A stretch of 64,000 nucleotides of DNA from positions 434,001-498,000 of the forward strand of contig JAACTC010000006.1 in the NCBI GenBank assembly GCA_009993635.1, given 5' to 3'. Below the pieces are notes generated by a model that was given only the letters and a program-made list of their open reading frames with translations, was not told where the DNA came from and ran no database searches. This document shows positions 27,291 to 37,554 of this stretch, piece by piece. Made by a program: the position numbers and the translations under genes. Every line of letters starts with the position of its first letter. The stretch's first letter is position 1. The stretch comes from Erythrobacter sp. Lineage in GTDB: Bacteria > Pseudomonadota > Alphaproteobacteria > Sphingomonadales > Sphingomonadaceae.

Positions 27291-28946
27291 ATCTCGACTA
27301 CCGACAAGACCAAGGCGCGCCTCGAAGTCCGTCAGGCGAAGCTCAAGGATGTGCCCGCCATCGCGGAACTGGTCCGCCGTGCCTATGTGGACCTGCCGCC
27401 CTATACGCTGGGCGAAATCCGCGGGCAGCTGAACAATTACCGCGAAGGCTGCTTTGTCGCCAAGCTGGACGGAGTGATCGTGGGCTATTGCGCGTCGATG
27501 CGGCTGAACGCGAGGGTCGCGCTGTCGGACCATACCTGGGACGAGATCACCGGCAACGGCTTCGGTAGCCGCCACGACCCGACCGGCGAGTGGCTTTATG
27601 GCTATGAAATGTGCGTCGACCCCAAGGTGCGCGGTACGCGGATCGGGCGGCGGCTATATGAGGAACGGCGCTCTCTGGCCGAACGTCTCGACCTGACGGG
27701 GATCGTGTTCGGCGGGCGAATGCCCGGCCTTGCCAATGCCATGCGGCGAAAGCGCAACAATGCCGAAGGGCCGCAGGATTACCTCGAGAAAGTGATCGAC
27801 AACAAGATTCACGATCCCGTGCTGCGCTTCCAGCTGGCCAACGGGTTCGAGCCGCAGGGCATCCTCGAAAACTACCTGCCCGAAGACAAGAAATCGAAGG
27901 CCTTCGCGGTCAAGATGGTCTGGCGCAATCCCTATGTGGATGCCGATGCACCGCGAAAGCACCGCATCCCGCGCGACGTCGAAAGCGTACGGATCGCCAC
28001 CTGCCAGCTGCAGGCGCGCGCGGTTTCGGGGTTCGACGAATTCATGCGTCACGTCGAATATTTCGTCGATGTCGCCGCGGATTACGAAAGTGACTTCATC
28101 CTCTTCCCCGAACTCTTCACGCTGATGCTGCTGAGCGCGGAGGAAAAGGAGCTGAGCCCGATGGAGGCGATCGAGGCGCTGAGCGAATATACCCCGCAGA
28201 TTCGCCAGAAACTCTCCGAACTGGCGCTCAACTACAACATCAACATCATCGGCGGATCGCACCCGACGCGGATGGACGACGGCGACATCCACAACGTCGC
28301 CTATGTGTGCCTGCGCGATGGGTCGATCCACGCGCAGGAGAAGATCCACCCCACGCCGAACGAAGCCTACTGGTGGAACATCAAGGGCGGGGACAGCATC
28401 GACGCGATCCCCACCGACTGCGGCCCGATCGGCGTGCTGATCTGCTACGACAGCGAATTCCCCGAACTTGCCCGCCGGCTCGTGGACGAAGGCGCGCGGA
28501 TTATCTTCGTGCCGTTCTGCACCGATAGCCGCCAGGGCTATATGCGGGTGCGCTATTGCGCACAGGCCCGCGCGATCGAGAACCAGTGCTTCACCGTGCT
28601 CAGCGGAAATGTCGGCAACCTGCCCAATGTCGCCAATATGGATATCCAGTACGCGCAAAGCTGCATCCTGACGCCGTGCGACTTCCCCTTCGCGCGCGAC
28701 GGCATCGCTGCCGAAGCGAGCGAGAATGTCGAGACGCTCACCATCAGCGACGTAAATCTGGCGGACCTCAGCTGGGCACGGGCCGAGGGCACGGTGCGCA
28801 ATCTCGCGGATCGCCGCTTCGATCTGTACCAGATCGAGTGGGACAAACGCGTCGGCCAGGTCTCGCAGCGTATCGGCGAGGTCGAGAGCGAGGCCGCGGG
28901 GCAGGATAGCAAGCCGGTCGGCCCGAAATCGCCCGGCGGCGGCTAG
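27291..28946 (+). CDS. GNAT acetyltransferase - carbon-nitrogen hydrolase fusion, probable ATC start
   Basis: About 551 residues. An N-terminal GNAT domain (about 1-200; V/I-R-x-A-K-x-x-D first strand, VRGTRIGRRLYEERR acetyl-CoA loop) is fused to a nitrilase domain (about 230-520) with Glu of LFPELFTL, Lys of QEKIHPTP and Cys of LICYDSEFP. No ATG, GTG or TTG lies upstream of the GTG at 27351, yet the first GNAT strand (LEVRQAKLKD) is encoded before it. AGGAGA stands 7 bases before an ATC at 27291, which reads on as STTDKTKARLEVR. I therefore place the start at that ATC. Fusions like this are widely conserved; the natural substrate is not known. Confidence 0.8.
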   Translation: MSTTDKTKARLEVRQAKLKDVPAIAELVRRAYVDLPPYTLGEIRGQLNNYREGCFVAKLDGVIVGYCASMRLNARVALSDHTWDEITGNGFGSRHDPTGEWLYGYEMCVDPKVRGTRIGRRLYEERRSLAERLDLTGIVFGGRMPGLANAMRRKRNNAEGPQDYLEKVIDNKIHDPVLRFQLANGFEPQGILENYLPEDKKSKAFAVKMVWRNPYVDADAPRKHRIPRDVESVRIATCQLQARAVSGFDEFMRHVEYFVDVAADYESDFILFPELFTLMLLSAEEKELSPMEAIEALSEYTPQIRQKLSELALNYNINIIGGSHPTRMDDGDIHNVAYVCLRDGSIHAQEKIHPTPNEAYWWNIKGGDSIDAIPTDCGPIGVLICYDSEFPELARRLVDEGARIIFVPFCTDSRQGYMRVRYCAQARAIENQCFTVLSGNVGNLPNVANMDIQYAQSCILTPCDFPFARDGIAAEASENVETLTISDVNLADLSWARAEGTVRNLADRRFDLYQIEWDKRVGQVSQRIGEVESEAAGQDSKPVGPKSPGGG

Positions 28947-29026
28947 CCACCTGGGCTTCGCTAAGCCAAGAAGGCTGATCGATCTGGCCGGGTGACTTTT
29001 CCCGCGCCGCAGCATAGATCGGGTCC

Positions 29027-30817
29027 ATGGCGGGTGAACTCGAACCGACGACTGCGTTGTCAGACGCGCTGGTAATCCTTGGCGCAGCGGGAATCGTGAT
29101 TCCGCTCTTCGCCCGGTTCCGCATCACGCCCGTCATCGGTTTCCTGCTGATCGGCATTCTAGTCGGCCCTTACGGCCTTGGCGCGCTCACCGGCGAATTC
29201 CGATGGCTTACCGCCGTGACCATTTCGGAGCCGGATTCGCTCGATATCTTCGCCGAGTTCGGGATCATCCTGCTGCTGTTCACCATCGGGCTGGAGCTGT
29301 CGTTCAACCGCCTTTGGCAGATGCGCAAACTCGTGTTCGGGCTTGGCGCGCTGGAGCTGCTGATCATCGGCAGCTCGATCGCCCTGCTGCTCGCGATGAT
29401 GGGCCAGTACTGGACCGGAGCGATGGCGCTGGGGCTGGCGCTCGCACTCTCCTCCACCGCCATCGTGCTGCCGATTTCGGGCACGGCGTCGCCCGTGGGC
29501 AAGGCTGCGCTGTCGATGCTGCTGTTCGAAGATATTGCCATCGTGCCGATCATCTTCATGCTCGGCGCGCTCGCCCCTTATGCGCAGGCGGACGGGCTGA
29601 CAGGAGTATGGACCACGCTGTGGCAGGGCGCAGTGGTGATCGGGGTGCTGCTGCTCGCCGGGCGCTACGTGCTGCCCACGCTGTTCGCTCAGGCGGCGCG
29701 GACCAAGAGCCCCGAGGTATTCCTTGCCGCCACGCTGGTGGTCGTGATCGGGGCCAGTCTCGCCACCGGCGTCACCGGCCTGTCGCCCATCGTCGGTGCG
29801 CTGATCGCAGGCCTGCTGATTGCGGAGACCGATTACCACGGCGAAGTCGAAGCCATTATCGAACCGTTCAAGGGGCTGGCGCTGGGGATCTTCCTGATCA
29901 CCATCGGGATGAGCATCGATCTGCAAGTGCTGGGCGAAAACCTCGGCATCATCCTGACCGCGGTCGTGCTGGTGCATTCATTCAAGGCACTCGTCACCGG
30001 CCTGCTGCTGCGGATGATGGGCGCGCGTCGGAACACTGCGACCGAGACAGGCATCCTGATGTCCAGCCCTTCGGAAACGACGCTGATCGTGCTCTCCGCC
30101 GCCAGCTCGGCGATGCTCATTCAGCCGGGCACCGTTCAGTTCTGGCAGATCGTTACCGCGATCGGCCTGACCATCACGCCACTGCTGGCGCTGGTCGGGC
30201 GCGCGGTTGCGCGCCGGGTCGACCCGGTGCCCGATCCCGCCCGCGATGTGTCCGCTCCCGTCGGGCGGGTGATCGTCGTCGGCGGCGGCCGCGTCGGGCG
30301 GCTGGTGGCCGATATGCTGCGCGTGCACGACAAGCCCTATATCATGATCGAATCCGACGCCGATCTGGTGCAGCTGGACAAGCGCGAAGGCTATCATGCG
30401 ATCTTCGGCAACGCGGCGCGGCTGGAAACGCTGCGCGCGCTGCGGGTGGAGGATGCCTCTGCCATCGTGCTGACGATGGATGCGCCGGTGCTCGCCCAGC
30501 AGCTCGTCGCGCGGCTGCGCAAAGCCTATCCCGAATTGCTGATCGTCGCCCGTGCGCGCGATGCGGGCCATGCGGCCGCGCTTTATCAGGCAGGGGCGAG
30601 CCATGCGGTGCCCGAGACACTGGAAAGCTCGCTTCAATTGTCTGAAGCCGTACTGGTCGATATCGGCGTCGCGATGGGGCCGGTGATCGCGTCGATCCAT
30701 GAAAAGCGTGACGAAATGCGCTCTCAGATCCAGACCGAAGGCGCGCTGGAGCACAAGCCCAAGCTGCGCACCAGCGTCGCCGCAACGCCTGCGCCAGGCA
30801 CCGCCCCGGCGGATTAG
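29027..30817 (+). CDS. Monovalent cation:proton antiporter (CPA2, KefB/YbaL type)
   Basis: 596 residues. About twelve membrane segments (residues 10-390; RITPVIGFLLIGILVGPYGLG, FTIGLELSF) are followed by a RCK/TrkA-N Rossmann domain (GRVIVVGGGRVGRLVADML near residue 412) and a flexible tail. Family members exchange K+ or Na+ for protons under nucleotide or glutathione control. A glutathione-adduct role is not shown by the sequence. Confidence 0.87.
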   Translation: MAGELEPTTALSDALVILGAAGIVIPLFARFRITPVIGFLLIGILVGPYGLGALTGEFRWLTAVTISEPDSLDIFAEFGIILLLFTIGLELSFNRLWQMRKLVFGLGALELLIIGSSIALLLAMMGQYWTGAMALGLALALSSTAIVLPISGTASPVGKAALSMLLFEDIAIVPIIFMLGALAPYAQADGLTGVWTTLWQGAVVIGVLLLAGRYVLPTLFAQAARTKSPEVFLAATLVVVIGASLATGVTGLSPIVGALIAGLLIAETDYHGEVEAIIEPFKGLALGIFLITIGMSIDLQVLGENLGIILTAVVLVHSFKALVTGLLLRMMGARRNTATETGILMSSPSETTLIVLSAASSAMLIQPGTVQFWQIVTAIGLTITPLLALVGRAVARRVDPVPDPARDVSAPVGRVIVVGGGRVGRLVADMLRVHDKPYIMIESDADLVQLDKREGYHAIFGNAARLETLRALRVEDASAIVLTMDAPVLAQQLVARLRKAYPELLIVARARDAGHAAALYQAGASHAVPETLESSLQLSEAVLVDIGVAMGPVIASIHEKRDEMRSQIQTEGALEHKPKLRTSVAATPAPGTAPAD

Positions 30818-30867
30818 ATCGGACCTTCTTCCGCGCCCAACCATTGGTAGGGAAAGGAGAAAATTTC

Positions 30868-31056
30868 ATGTCCGACATCGACCCCACCAAGCCGATCCCG
30901 AACGACGAAAAGTTCAAGCCGCAGAATGTCCAGGGCAGCGGCAAGGCCAAGCCTTCCGCCCGCCGCGATGCATCCCGGCCCGCCGATACTGGTGGCGAGG
31001 ATCTGGGCAAGGGTTCCAGTGGCGACACCCGCCGCGCGGCAAAGGGCGCGCGCTAA
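30868..31056 (+). CDS. Small hydrophilic, probably disordered protein
   Basis: 62 residues from the ATG at 30868, with AAGGAG 8 bases upstream. Lys-, Pro-, Gly- and Arg-rich (KFKPQNVQGSGKAKPSARRD, GGEDLGKGSSGDTRRAAKGAR), no hydrophobic segment, no recognisable fold. It is expected to be flexible in the cytoplasm. Conserved small proteins of this kind are common in sphingomonads, but the role is unknown. Confidence 0.6.
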   Translation: MSDIDPTKPIPNDEKFKPQNVQGSGKAKPSARRDASRPADTGGEDLGKGSSGDTRRAAKGAR

Positions 31057-31077
31057 CCGCTCGCGCGCGGTCGGGCT

Positions 31078-33741
31078 TCAAGCGCCGATCGTCTCGCGCA
31101 ATGCATTGCGAACCGCATCGAGAGCGGCCTCGGCGTTCGACGCGTCGGGGCCGCCGCCCTGTGCCATGTCGGGGCGGCCGCCGCCGCCCTTCCCGCCAAG
31201 AGCCGCTACCCCGGCACGCACCAGATCGACCGCGCTGAAACGCTCGGTCAGATCGTCGGTCACCGCCACCGCAAAGGCCGCCTTGCCGTCATTGGTCGCG
31301 CAGATGGCTGCCACGCCGGTGCCGAGACGGTTCTTCGCCTCGTCCAGCAGAGGCCGCAGTTCCTTGGGGTCGAGCCCGTCGATAACCTGGCCTGAAAACG
31401 CCACGTCGCCCACGGTTTCATCCGCGGTCGCCGCCTGTGCGCCGCCGCCGCCCAGTGCGAGCTGCTTTTTGGCGGCCGCAAGCTCCTTTTCGAGCTGCTT
31501 GCGTTCGTCCAGTAGCGCCTGAACGCGTGCGGGCACCTCTTCCGGATTGGTCCGCAGCGCGGCGGCCGCACCCTTCAGACTGTCTTCCCGGGTGACCAGC
31601 CACTGACGCGCAGCCTCGCCGGTCAGGGCCTCGATCCGCCTGAGGCCCGAGCTGACCGCGCTTTCCGAGACGATGCGGAAGAGCTGGATATCTCCGGTCG
31701 CCTCCACATGGGTGCCACCGCAAAGCTCGACCGAATAGGTGCGGCCCTCGTCCCGCGCGCTGCCCATCGAAAGCACGCGGACTTCATCGCCGTACTTCTC
31801 TCCGAACAGGGCGAGCGCCCCGGCCGCGACCGCATCGTCGGGTGCCATCAGCCGGGTGGAGACGGGTTGATTTGCCCTGATTTCGGCGTTCACCTCGGCT
31901 TCGATAGCGGCAATGTCTTCGTCCGACAGCGGTGTGGGTTGCGAGAAGTCGAAGCGCAGGCGGTCTTCGGCCACCAGCGATCCCTTCTGGGTGACATGGT
32001 CTCCCAGCCGATTGCGCAGCGCGGCGTGAACCAGATGCGTGGCGGAATGATTTGCCCGGATCCGGTTGCGGCGTTCCGCGTCGATGGTCATCCGCACTTC
32101 ATCGCCCACGCGCACTTCGCCCGCTTCGACCTTTCCGTGGTGTGCGTGCAACCGGCCCAGCGGCTTGCTGGTGTCGCTCACCGCGACGCGCAGCCCGCTG
32201 TGCGTGGTGATGCTGCCGTTGTCACCCGCCTGACCACCGCTTTCGCCGTAGAACGGTGTCTGGTTGGTGAGGATGGTGACCTCTTCCCCGGCCTTGGCAG
32301 ACTGCGTTTCCTCACCATCCTTGACGATGGCGACCACCCGCCCCTCGCCATGGGTGGCGCTGTAGCCGATGAATTCGCTGGCGCCTTCACGCTCCGCGAT
32401 TGCGAACCATACCGCGCTGTCCGCTGCCTCGCCGCTGCCTTTCCAGGCGGCACGTGCGGCCTCGCGCTGGCGCGCCATGGCGGCATCGAACCCTTCGCGA
32501 TCCACCGTAATGCCCTGCGCGCGCAAGGCGTCTTCGGTCAGGTCGTAGGGGAAGCCATAGGTATCGTAGAGCTTGAACGCGACATCGCCGTCCAGTTCGT
32601 CACCTTCGGATAAATCGCAGGTGGCTTCGTCGAGGAGGCGCAGCCCCTTGTCGAGCGTTTCGCGGAACCGGGTTTCCTCACGCTCCAGCGTTTCCTCGAT
32701 GAGTGCCTGACCGCGGGTAAGCTCGGGATAGGCCTGCCCCATCTCCCCCACCAGCGTCGGCACGAGCCGGTGCATCAGAGGGCTCTTGGCACCCAGCAGG
32801 TGCGCATGGCGCATCGCGCGGCGCATGATCCGGCGCAGCACGTAGCCGCGCCCCTCGTTCGAAGGCAGCACCCCGTCGGCGATCAGGAAGCCGGTTGCGC
32901 GCAGATGGTCCGCGATCACGCGGTGGCTGGCGATGGTCGCGTCGGTCGCTTCCTCGTGCAGCTGCGATTCCGCGGCTTCGATCAGCGTCCTGAACGTGTC
33001 AGTGTCGTAATTGTTGTGCACGCCCTGAAGGACGGCGGCAATGCGTTCCAGCCCCATTCCGGTATCGATGTTCTGGTTGGGCAGCTCGCCGATGATCTCG
33101 CCGTCGCGCTGCTCGTTCTGCATGAACACGAGGTTCCAGATTTCGACGAAGCGATCGCCGTCCTCATCGGGCGATCCCGGAGGGCCACCGGCGATGTGGT
33201 CACCGTGATCCCAGAATATCTCGGAGCAGGGGCCGCAGGGACCGTCATCGCCCATCGCCCAGAAATTGTCCTTGGTGGCGATGCGGATGATGCGATCTTC
33301 CGGCAGCCCGGCGATTTTCTTCCACAGGGCGAAAGCTTCGTCATCGGTGTGGTAGACGGTGGCCAGCAGGCGGTCGGGATCGAGGCCGAATTCCTTGGTC
33401 AGCAGGGTCCAGGCATGCTCGATCGCCTGTTCCTTGAAATAGTCACCGAATGAGAAGTTGCCGAGCATCTCGAAGAAGGTGTGGTGGCGCGCTGTATAGC
33501 CGACATTGTCGAGGTCGTTGTGCTTGCCTCCGGCACGCACGCATTTCTGCGCGCTGACCGCCCGCGGGCTTGGCGGCGTTTCGAGACCGGTAAACACGTT
33601 TTTGAACGGAACCATGCCCGCGTTGACGAACATCAGGCTGGGGTCGTTGTGCGGAACCAGCGGGGCCGAAGCGACGCGGGTGTGGCCTTTTCCTTCGAAG
33701 AATTCGAGGAAGGTCCGGCGGATATCGTTGGTGCTCGTCAT
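31078..33741 (-). CDS. alaS: Alanyl-tRNA synthetase
   Basis: 887 residues, full length. Catalytic domain first ([24 protein letters not shown]), then editing domain with [14 protein letters not shown] and [12 protein letters not shown] (zinc ligands His, His, Cys, His), coiled region ([19 protein letters not shown]) and the glycine-rich C-Ala domain ([18 protein letters not shown]). It charges tRNA-Ala and clears mischarged Ser/Gly. recA lies upstream on the same strand, so recA-alaS is the gene order. Confidence 0.98.
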   Translation of the reverse strand: MTSTNDIRRTFLEFFEGKGHTRVASAPLVPHNDPSLMFVNAGMVPFKNVFTGLETPPSPRAVSAQKCVRAGGKHNDLDNVGYTARHHTFFEMLGNFSFGDYFKEQAIEHAWTLLTKEFGLDPDRLLATVYHTDDEAFALWKKIAGLPEDRIIRIATKDNFWAMGDDGPCGPCSEIFWDHGDHIAGGPPGSPDEDGDRFVEIWNLVFMQNEQRDGEIIGELPNQNIDTGMGLERIAAVLQGVHNNYDTDTFRTLIEAAESQLHEEATDATIASHRVIADHLRATGFLIADGVLPSNEGRGYVLRRIMRRAMRHAHLLGAKSPLMHRLVPTLVGEMGQAYPELTRGQALIEETLEREETRFRETLDKGLRLLDEATCDLSEGDELDGDVAFKLYDTYGFPYDLTEDALRAQGITVDREGFDAAMARQREAARAAWKGSGEAADSAVWFAIAEREGASEFIGYSATHGEGRVVAIVKDGEETQSAKAGEEVTILTNQTPFYGESGGQAGDNGSITTHSGLRVAVSDTSKPLGRLHAHHGKVEAGEVRVGDEVRMTIDAERRNRIRANHSATHLVHAALRNRLGDHVTQKGSLVAEDRLRFDFSQPTPLSDEDIAAIEAEVNAEIRANQPVSTRLMAPDDAVAAGALALFGEKYGDEVRVLSMGSARDEGRTYSVELCGGTHVEATGDIQLFRIVSESAVSSGLRRIEALTGEAARQWLVTREDSLKGAAAALRTNPEEVPARVQALLDERKQLEKELAAAKKQLALGGGGAQAATADETVGDVAFSGQVIDGLDPKELRPLLDEAKNRLGTGVAAICATNDGKAAFAVAVTDDLTERFSAVDLVRAGVAALGGKGGGGRPDMAQGGGPDASNAEAALDAVRNALRETIGA

Positions 33742-33832
33742 ATTGCTGCCGAGTTAGGCAAGATGGGGCTGGCCGACAAGCTTTCGCAGCGCATGTTGCG
33801 TGTCAGAAATGCGGAGACGGGAACGAAAGCCG

Positions 33833-33878
33833 AAAAGCCGGCCGCGATACCTTCGGGGAGAAGGGCGCAGCCGGCTTT
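33833..33878 (-). terminator. Terminator of recA
   Basis: GAAAGCCGGC-type arm (complement of 33870-33878) pairs with GCCGGCTTTT (complement of 33833-33842) around a long loop; the T-run comes on the minus strand. It separates recA from alaS. Confidence 0.7.
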
Positions 33879-33923
33879 CCGGGTTCCCGGGCGCGCAACG
33901 CGCACCCGCTAGAGAAGGTGCGA

Positions 33924-34988
33924 TCAGTCCTCCGCGTCAGGGCCGACCATCATCTCCTCGGCGACATCGTCGGTCTTGCCGCGGATCGCAGCCTCCAACT
34001 TGTCGCAAATTTCGGGATTTTCCTTGAGGAAGGTTTTCGCGTTCTCGCGCCCCTGCCCGATCCGGGTGCTGTCGTAAGAGAACCAGGAGCCGGATTTTTC
34101 GACCACACCCGCCTTCACGCCAAGGTCGAGAATTTCGCCGATCTTGGAGATGCCCTGGCCGTACATGATGTCGAATTCGACCTGCTTGAACGGCGGGGCG
34201 ACCTTGTTCTTGACCACCTTGACCCGGGTCGAGTTGCCGATGATCTCGTCACGATCCTTGATCTGCCCGGTGCGACGAATGTCGAGCCGCACGCTGGCAT
34301 AGAATTTGAGCGCGTTGCCACCCGTGGTCGTCTCAGGATTGCCGTACATCACGCCGATCTTCATCCGCAGCTGGTTGATGAAGATCACCATGCACTTCGA
34401 ACGGTTGATCGACCCGGTGAGCTTGCGCAGGGATTGGGACATAAGGCGTGCCTGCAGGCCGACATGGCTATCGCCCATCTCACCTTCGATTTCGGCACGC
34501 GGGACCAGCGCGGCCACCGAGTCGACCACCAGCACGTCGATCGCGTTCGAGCGGACCAGCGTGTCCGTAATTTCCAGCGCCTGCTCGCCCGTATCGGGCT
34601 GCGAGACGATCAGTTCGTCGATATCGACGCCCAGCTTCTTGGCATAGACCGGGTCGAGCGCGTGTTCGGCATCGACGAATGCGGCCGTGCCGCCAGCCTT
34701 CTGCGCCTCTGCGATCACATGCAGCGCGAGCGTGGTCTTGCCCGAGCTTTCCGGGCCATAGACTTCGATCACGCGCCCCTTGGGCAGGCCACCAATGCCG
34801 AGGGCAATATCGAGGCCGAGCGACCCGGTCGAAATCGATTCGACATTCATCGTTTCCTTCGAGCCCAGCTTCATCGCCGAACCCTTGCCGAATGCGCGAT
34901 CGATCTGTGCGAGCGCCGCGTCGAGCGCTTTTTGACGGTCCACGTTGGTTTCCTTGTCGTCTACCAGCTTCAGTTTCGTAGCAGCCAT
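33924..34988 (-). CDS. recA: Recombinase RecA
   Basis: 354 residues. Walker [10 protein letters not shown], the [13 protein letters not shown] loop and [17 protein letters not shown]2 region, and an acidic C-terminal tail. It forms ATP-dependent filaments on single-stranded DNA, catalyses strand exchange and triggers LexA self-cleavage. GGAGGG precedes the ATG. A LexA box and promoter lie 55-92 bases upstream. Confidence 0.99.
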   Translation of the reverse strand: MAATKLKLVDDKETNVDRQKALDAALAQIDRAFGKGSAMKLGSKETMNVESISTGSLGLDIALGIGGLPKGRVIEVYGPESSGKTTLALHVIAEAQKAGGTAAFVDAEHALDPVYAKKLGVDIDELIVSQPDTGEQALEITDTLVRSNAIDVLVVDSVAALVPRAEIEGEMGDSHVGLQARLMSQSLRKLTGSINRSKCMVIFINQLRMKIGVMYGNPETTTGGNALKFYASVRLDIRRTGQIKDRDEIIGNSTRVKVVKNKVAPPFKQVEFDIMYGQGISKIGEILDLGVKAGVVEKSGSWFSYDSTRIGQGRENAKTFLKENPEICDKLEAAIRGKTDDVAEEMMVGPDAED

Positions 34989-35042
34989 CGCACGCCCTCC
35001 TTCAGGTTCCTAGAGAGGCTCTCGCCTTTTCGACATAAGCAG

Positions 35043-35071
35043 TATGTACCGCTTATGTTCCATAAGAACAA
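35043..35071 (-). promoter_or_regulatory. Probable recA promoter
   Basis: On the minus strand -35 TTGTTC (complement of 35066-35071), a 17-base spacer and -10 TACATA (complement of 35043-35048). The -35 overlaps one half of the LexA box, as expected for repression. Start of recA is 55 bases downstream of the -10. Confidence 0.55.
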
Positions 35072-35080
35072 GGGGGGAAC
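35066..35080 (-). promoter_or_regulatory. LexA (SOS) box of recA
   Basis: Plus strand GAAC (35066-35069), seven bases, GAAC (35077-35080), i.e. GTTC-N7-GTTC in the recA sense. This is the alphaproteobacterial SOS consensus and overlaps the predicted -35 element. Confidence 0.85.
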
Positions 35081-35116
35081 GATATTTTTGCGAGACGCTC
35101 CGAAATGCGGCGCAAT

Positions 35117-37552
35117 TCAGGCGGTTATCGTGCTGAGCACTTCGCCGACCTTGCGCGAAATCTGTTCCACGCTGAACGGCTTGGCGATGAAATGCATGTT
35201 GTCGATGCTGATTTCGTTGCGCAGAGTCTCTTCCGCGTAGCCCGACATGAACAGGATCGGGATCTGTGGGCGGATCTTGCGGATAGCGCGCGCCATCGCG
35301 GGTCCGTCCATCCCCGGCATGACCACATCGGACACGATCATATCGAATTCGCCGCCATTGGCGATCTCGGCCAGGCCATCCTCGCCATCGGGCTGTGCGT
35401 TGACGGTAAAGCCGGCGCGCACCAGCGCGCGCTCGGCAACCGCACGCACCATGTCTTCGTCCTCCACCAGCAGAATGCGCCCGCCGCTGGACCACGCACT
35501 GGCGGGGGCGCCGTCACCCTCGCCCCGCTTCTCTTCTGGCGCGACCGCTCCGTGATGGACGGGCAGGTAGATGGAGAAGCGCGCGCCCGGCGCCAGCCCG
35601 TCGCCACCGTCCATGTTTTCGGCATAAAGATACCCGCCCGACTGGCGGATGATGCCGTAGACGGTCGACAGGCCCAGCCCGGTGCCTTTGCCCAGTTCCT
35701 TCGTGGTGAAGAACGGATCGAAGATCTTGCCCATCACCGCTGGTGGAATACCGCCGCCGGTGTCGCGCACGATCAGCGCGGTGTAATCGCCCGGGGGCAT
35801 GTCCTCGCCCTGGCCGCGCGAAGATGCCTTTACCGAAATACGCCGGGTGGACATGACCAGTGTGCCCGTACCGTCGCCCTGCGCGGCGATCGCATCGCGC
35901 GCATTGACCGCAAGATTGACGATCACCTGTTCGAGCTGCCCCGGATCGGCCCGCACCGGGCCAAGATCGCGATCGTGTTTCACCCGCAGCTCGATCTTTT
36001 CGCCCATCAACCGCTTGAGCAGCTGGCTGACTTCGGAGACGACATCGGGCAACTGCACCACCTCGGGCCGCAGCGTCTGCTGGCGACTGAATGCGAGCAG
36101 CTGGCGCGTCAGGCTGGCGGCGCGGTTCGAATTTGCGCGGATCTGCTGGATGTCGTCGTAATCGCTGTCGCCCGGCATGTGCCGCAGCAGCATCAGATCG
36201 CAATACCCGATGATCGCGGTCAGCACATTGTTGAAATCATGCGCCACGCCGCCTGCCAGCTGGCCGATCGCCTGCATCTTGGTGGCCTGCGCGATCTGTC
36301 GCTTGAGGTCGGTTTCTTCCTTGGAATCGGCGAGCGTCAGCAGCACGGCGGGTTCGCCCAGCCCGCGCATGCTGGCGAGCCCCAGCGAAACGGGCTCATC
36401 GGGGGCACTTGCAAGCCGCACCGCAACGTCGCCGCTGGCCATGCCGCCCTTGCCGAAACGGCGCACCGCGTCCGAAATCGCGCTCTTGTCTTCGCGCACC
36501 ACCAGGTCGGAGGGGAATGTCGGCAACCCGGTATCGGGCCGACCGATCGCGCGCAGGAAGGGCGGATTGGCGAACAGAAAGCGCCCGTCGCGATCGGTCA
36601 TCGCAAGGCCCAGCGGCAGAGCCTCGATCAGGGCTTCGAGCTTGGGCGTCGCATCGCTCCCCGCATTGTCTGCCAGCGTCGCGTGCGCTTCGATCAGCAG
36701 CATCAGCGAAGGCGCATCCTGCGGGCCTGCGACCCATTCGTCATCGGCATCGTTGAGCGACACGTGGATCAGCTGGAACGGCTCGCCTTCGCGCCCGGCG
36801 CGGGCAAAGAAGATCCGCTCCCGTTCGTCGAGCCGCAGGAAATCCGCAAACTCGCGGCCCGCCAACGTGGCCGTGGGATCGCCCGCCGCGCGTTCGGCGA
36901 ATGTGGGCGACGCAGCGCGGACCACACCCGAGGGGGAAACAAGCGCGGCCACGACTCCGGCCCGGCCCAGCATCCGCCCGAGCGGCCCGGCGACCAGCTG
37001 GCCGATGTCGGTCGCAAGGTCTTCGCTCGATTCGGGCCGGAAGCGCCACACCAGATGGTCCTCGCCCCGCCCGGCGCGCTGCGCCTCCACCTCCCACCGC
37101 ACGTCGTTCTGACCGAGCGAGAGCTGCGCGGCGTGAGAGCGGCCTTCGCGCCACGCCTCGCGCGCGGTCCTGAGCAGAATCTCGGAGGATTTCTCTTCGC
37201 TCAGCGCGAGGTTGGGCGGTGCCTTTTCGATCCCGAAGCGCGCGGAATACGCGCTGCTCGCGCATACCAGCCGATTGGCCCGATCGGTGATCGCCACCAG
37301 AACGCCCGGCTGATCTATGGCGGTCAGGGTAACGCTCCAGTCGGGCGGTGCCAGCGTATCGGCACTGGTACCCCGCGCCTTGCCCCGCAGCACGACCAGC
37401 AGCGCCATCAGGCTCGCAAGCCCGCCCGCATAGGCAATCGTGAGGATCGGCTGCTCGCTCAGCAGCCAGATGGCGGCGATGCTGGCCACCATTGCGAGCG
37501 CCAGGATGACCCAGCCGAGCGGCGCTGCCTTCTCGGCCGGATCGCCGGGCAT
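35117..37552 (-). CDS. cckA: Cell-cycle hybrid histidine kinase CckA
   Basis: 811 residues from the ATG at 37552, with GGAAGG upstream. Two N-terminal membrane segments (about 13-31 and 38-55), PAS-type sensor regions, dimerisation/phosphoacceptor domain with His438 in VAHDFNNVLTAIIGYCD, HATPase domain (NLAVNARDAI, DTGGGIPP, GTGLGLSTVYGI) and C-terminal receiver with Asp742 in MIVSDVVMPGMDG. CckA feeds ChpT, which phosphorylates CtrA and CpdR. The HDFNN H-box and gene length match Caulobacter CckA. The stop of the DUF2062 gene is two bases upstream. Confidence 0.93.
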   Translation of the reverse strand: MPGDPAEKAAPLGWVILALAMVASIAAIWLLSEQPILTIAYAGGLASLMALLVVLRGKARGTSADTLAPPDWSVTLTAIDQPGVLVAITDRANRLVCASSAYSARFGIEKAPPNLALSEEKSSEILLRTAREAWREGRSHAAQLSLGQNDVRWEVEAQRAGRGEDHLVWRFRPESSEDLATDIGQLVAGPLGRMLGRAGVVAALVSPSGVVRAASPTFAERAAGDPTATLAGREFADFLRLDERERIFFARAGREGEPFQLIHVSLNDADDEWVAGPQDAPSLMLLIEAHATLADNAGSDATPKLEALIEALPLGLAMTDRDGRFLFANPPFLRAIGRPDTGLPTFPSDLVVREDKSAISDAVRRFGKGGMASGDVAVRLASAPDEPVSLGLASMRGLGEPAVLLTLADSKEETDLKRQIAQATKMQAIGQLAGGVAHDFNNVLTAIIGYCDLMLLRHMPGDSDYDDIQQIRANSNRAASLTRQLLAFSRQQTLRPEVVQLPDVVSEVSQLLKRLMGEKIELRVKHDRDLGPVRADPGQLEQVIVNLAVNARDAIAAQGDGTGTLVMSTRRISVKASSRGQGEDMPPGDYTALIVRDTGGGIPPAVMGKIFDPFFTTKELGKGTGLGLSTVYGIIRQSGGYLYAENMDGGDGLAPGARFSIYLPVHHGAVAPEEKRGEGDGAPASAWSSGGRILLVEDEDMVRAVAERALVRAGFTVNAQPDGEDGLAEIANGGEFDMIVSDVVMPGMDGPAMARAIRKIRPQIPILFMSGYAEETLRNEISIDNMHFIAKPFSVEQISRKVGEVLSTITA

Positions 37553-37554
37553 GT

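Noticed and set aside
33481..33912. Plus-strand ORF at the alaS start and recA terminator
   Set aside because: Runs antisense through alaS and through the terminator hairpin; no ribosome site.
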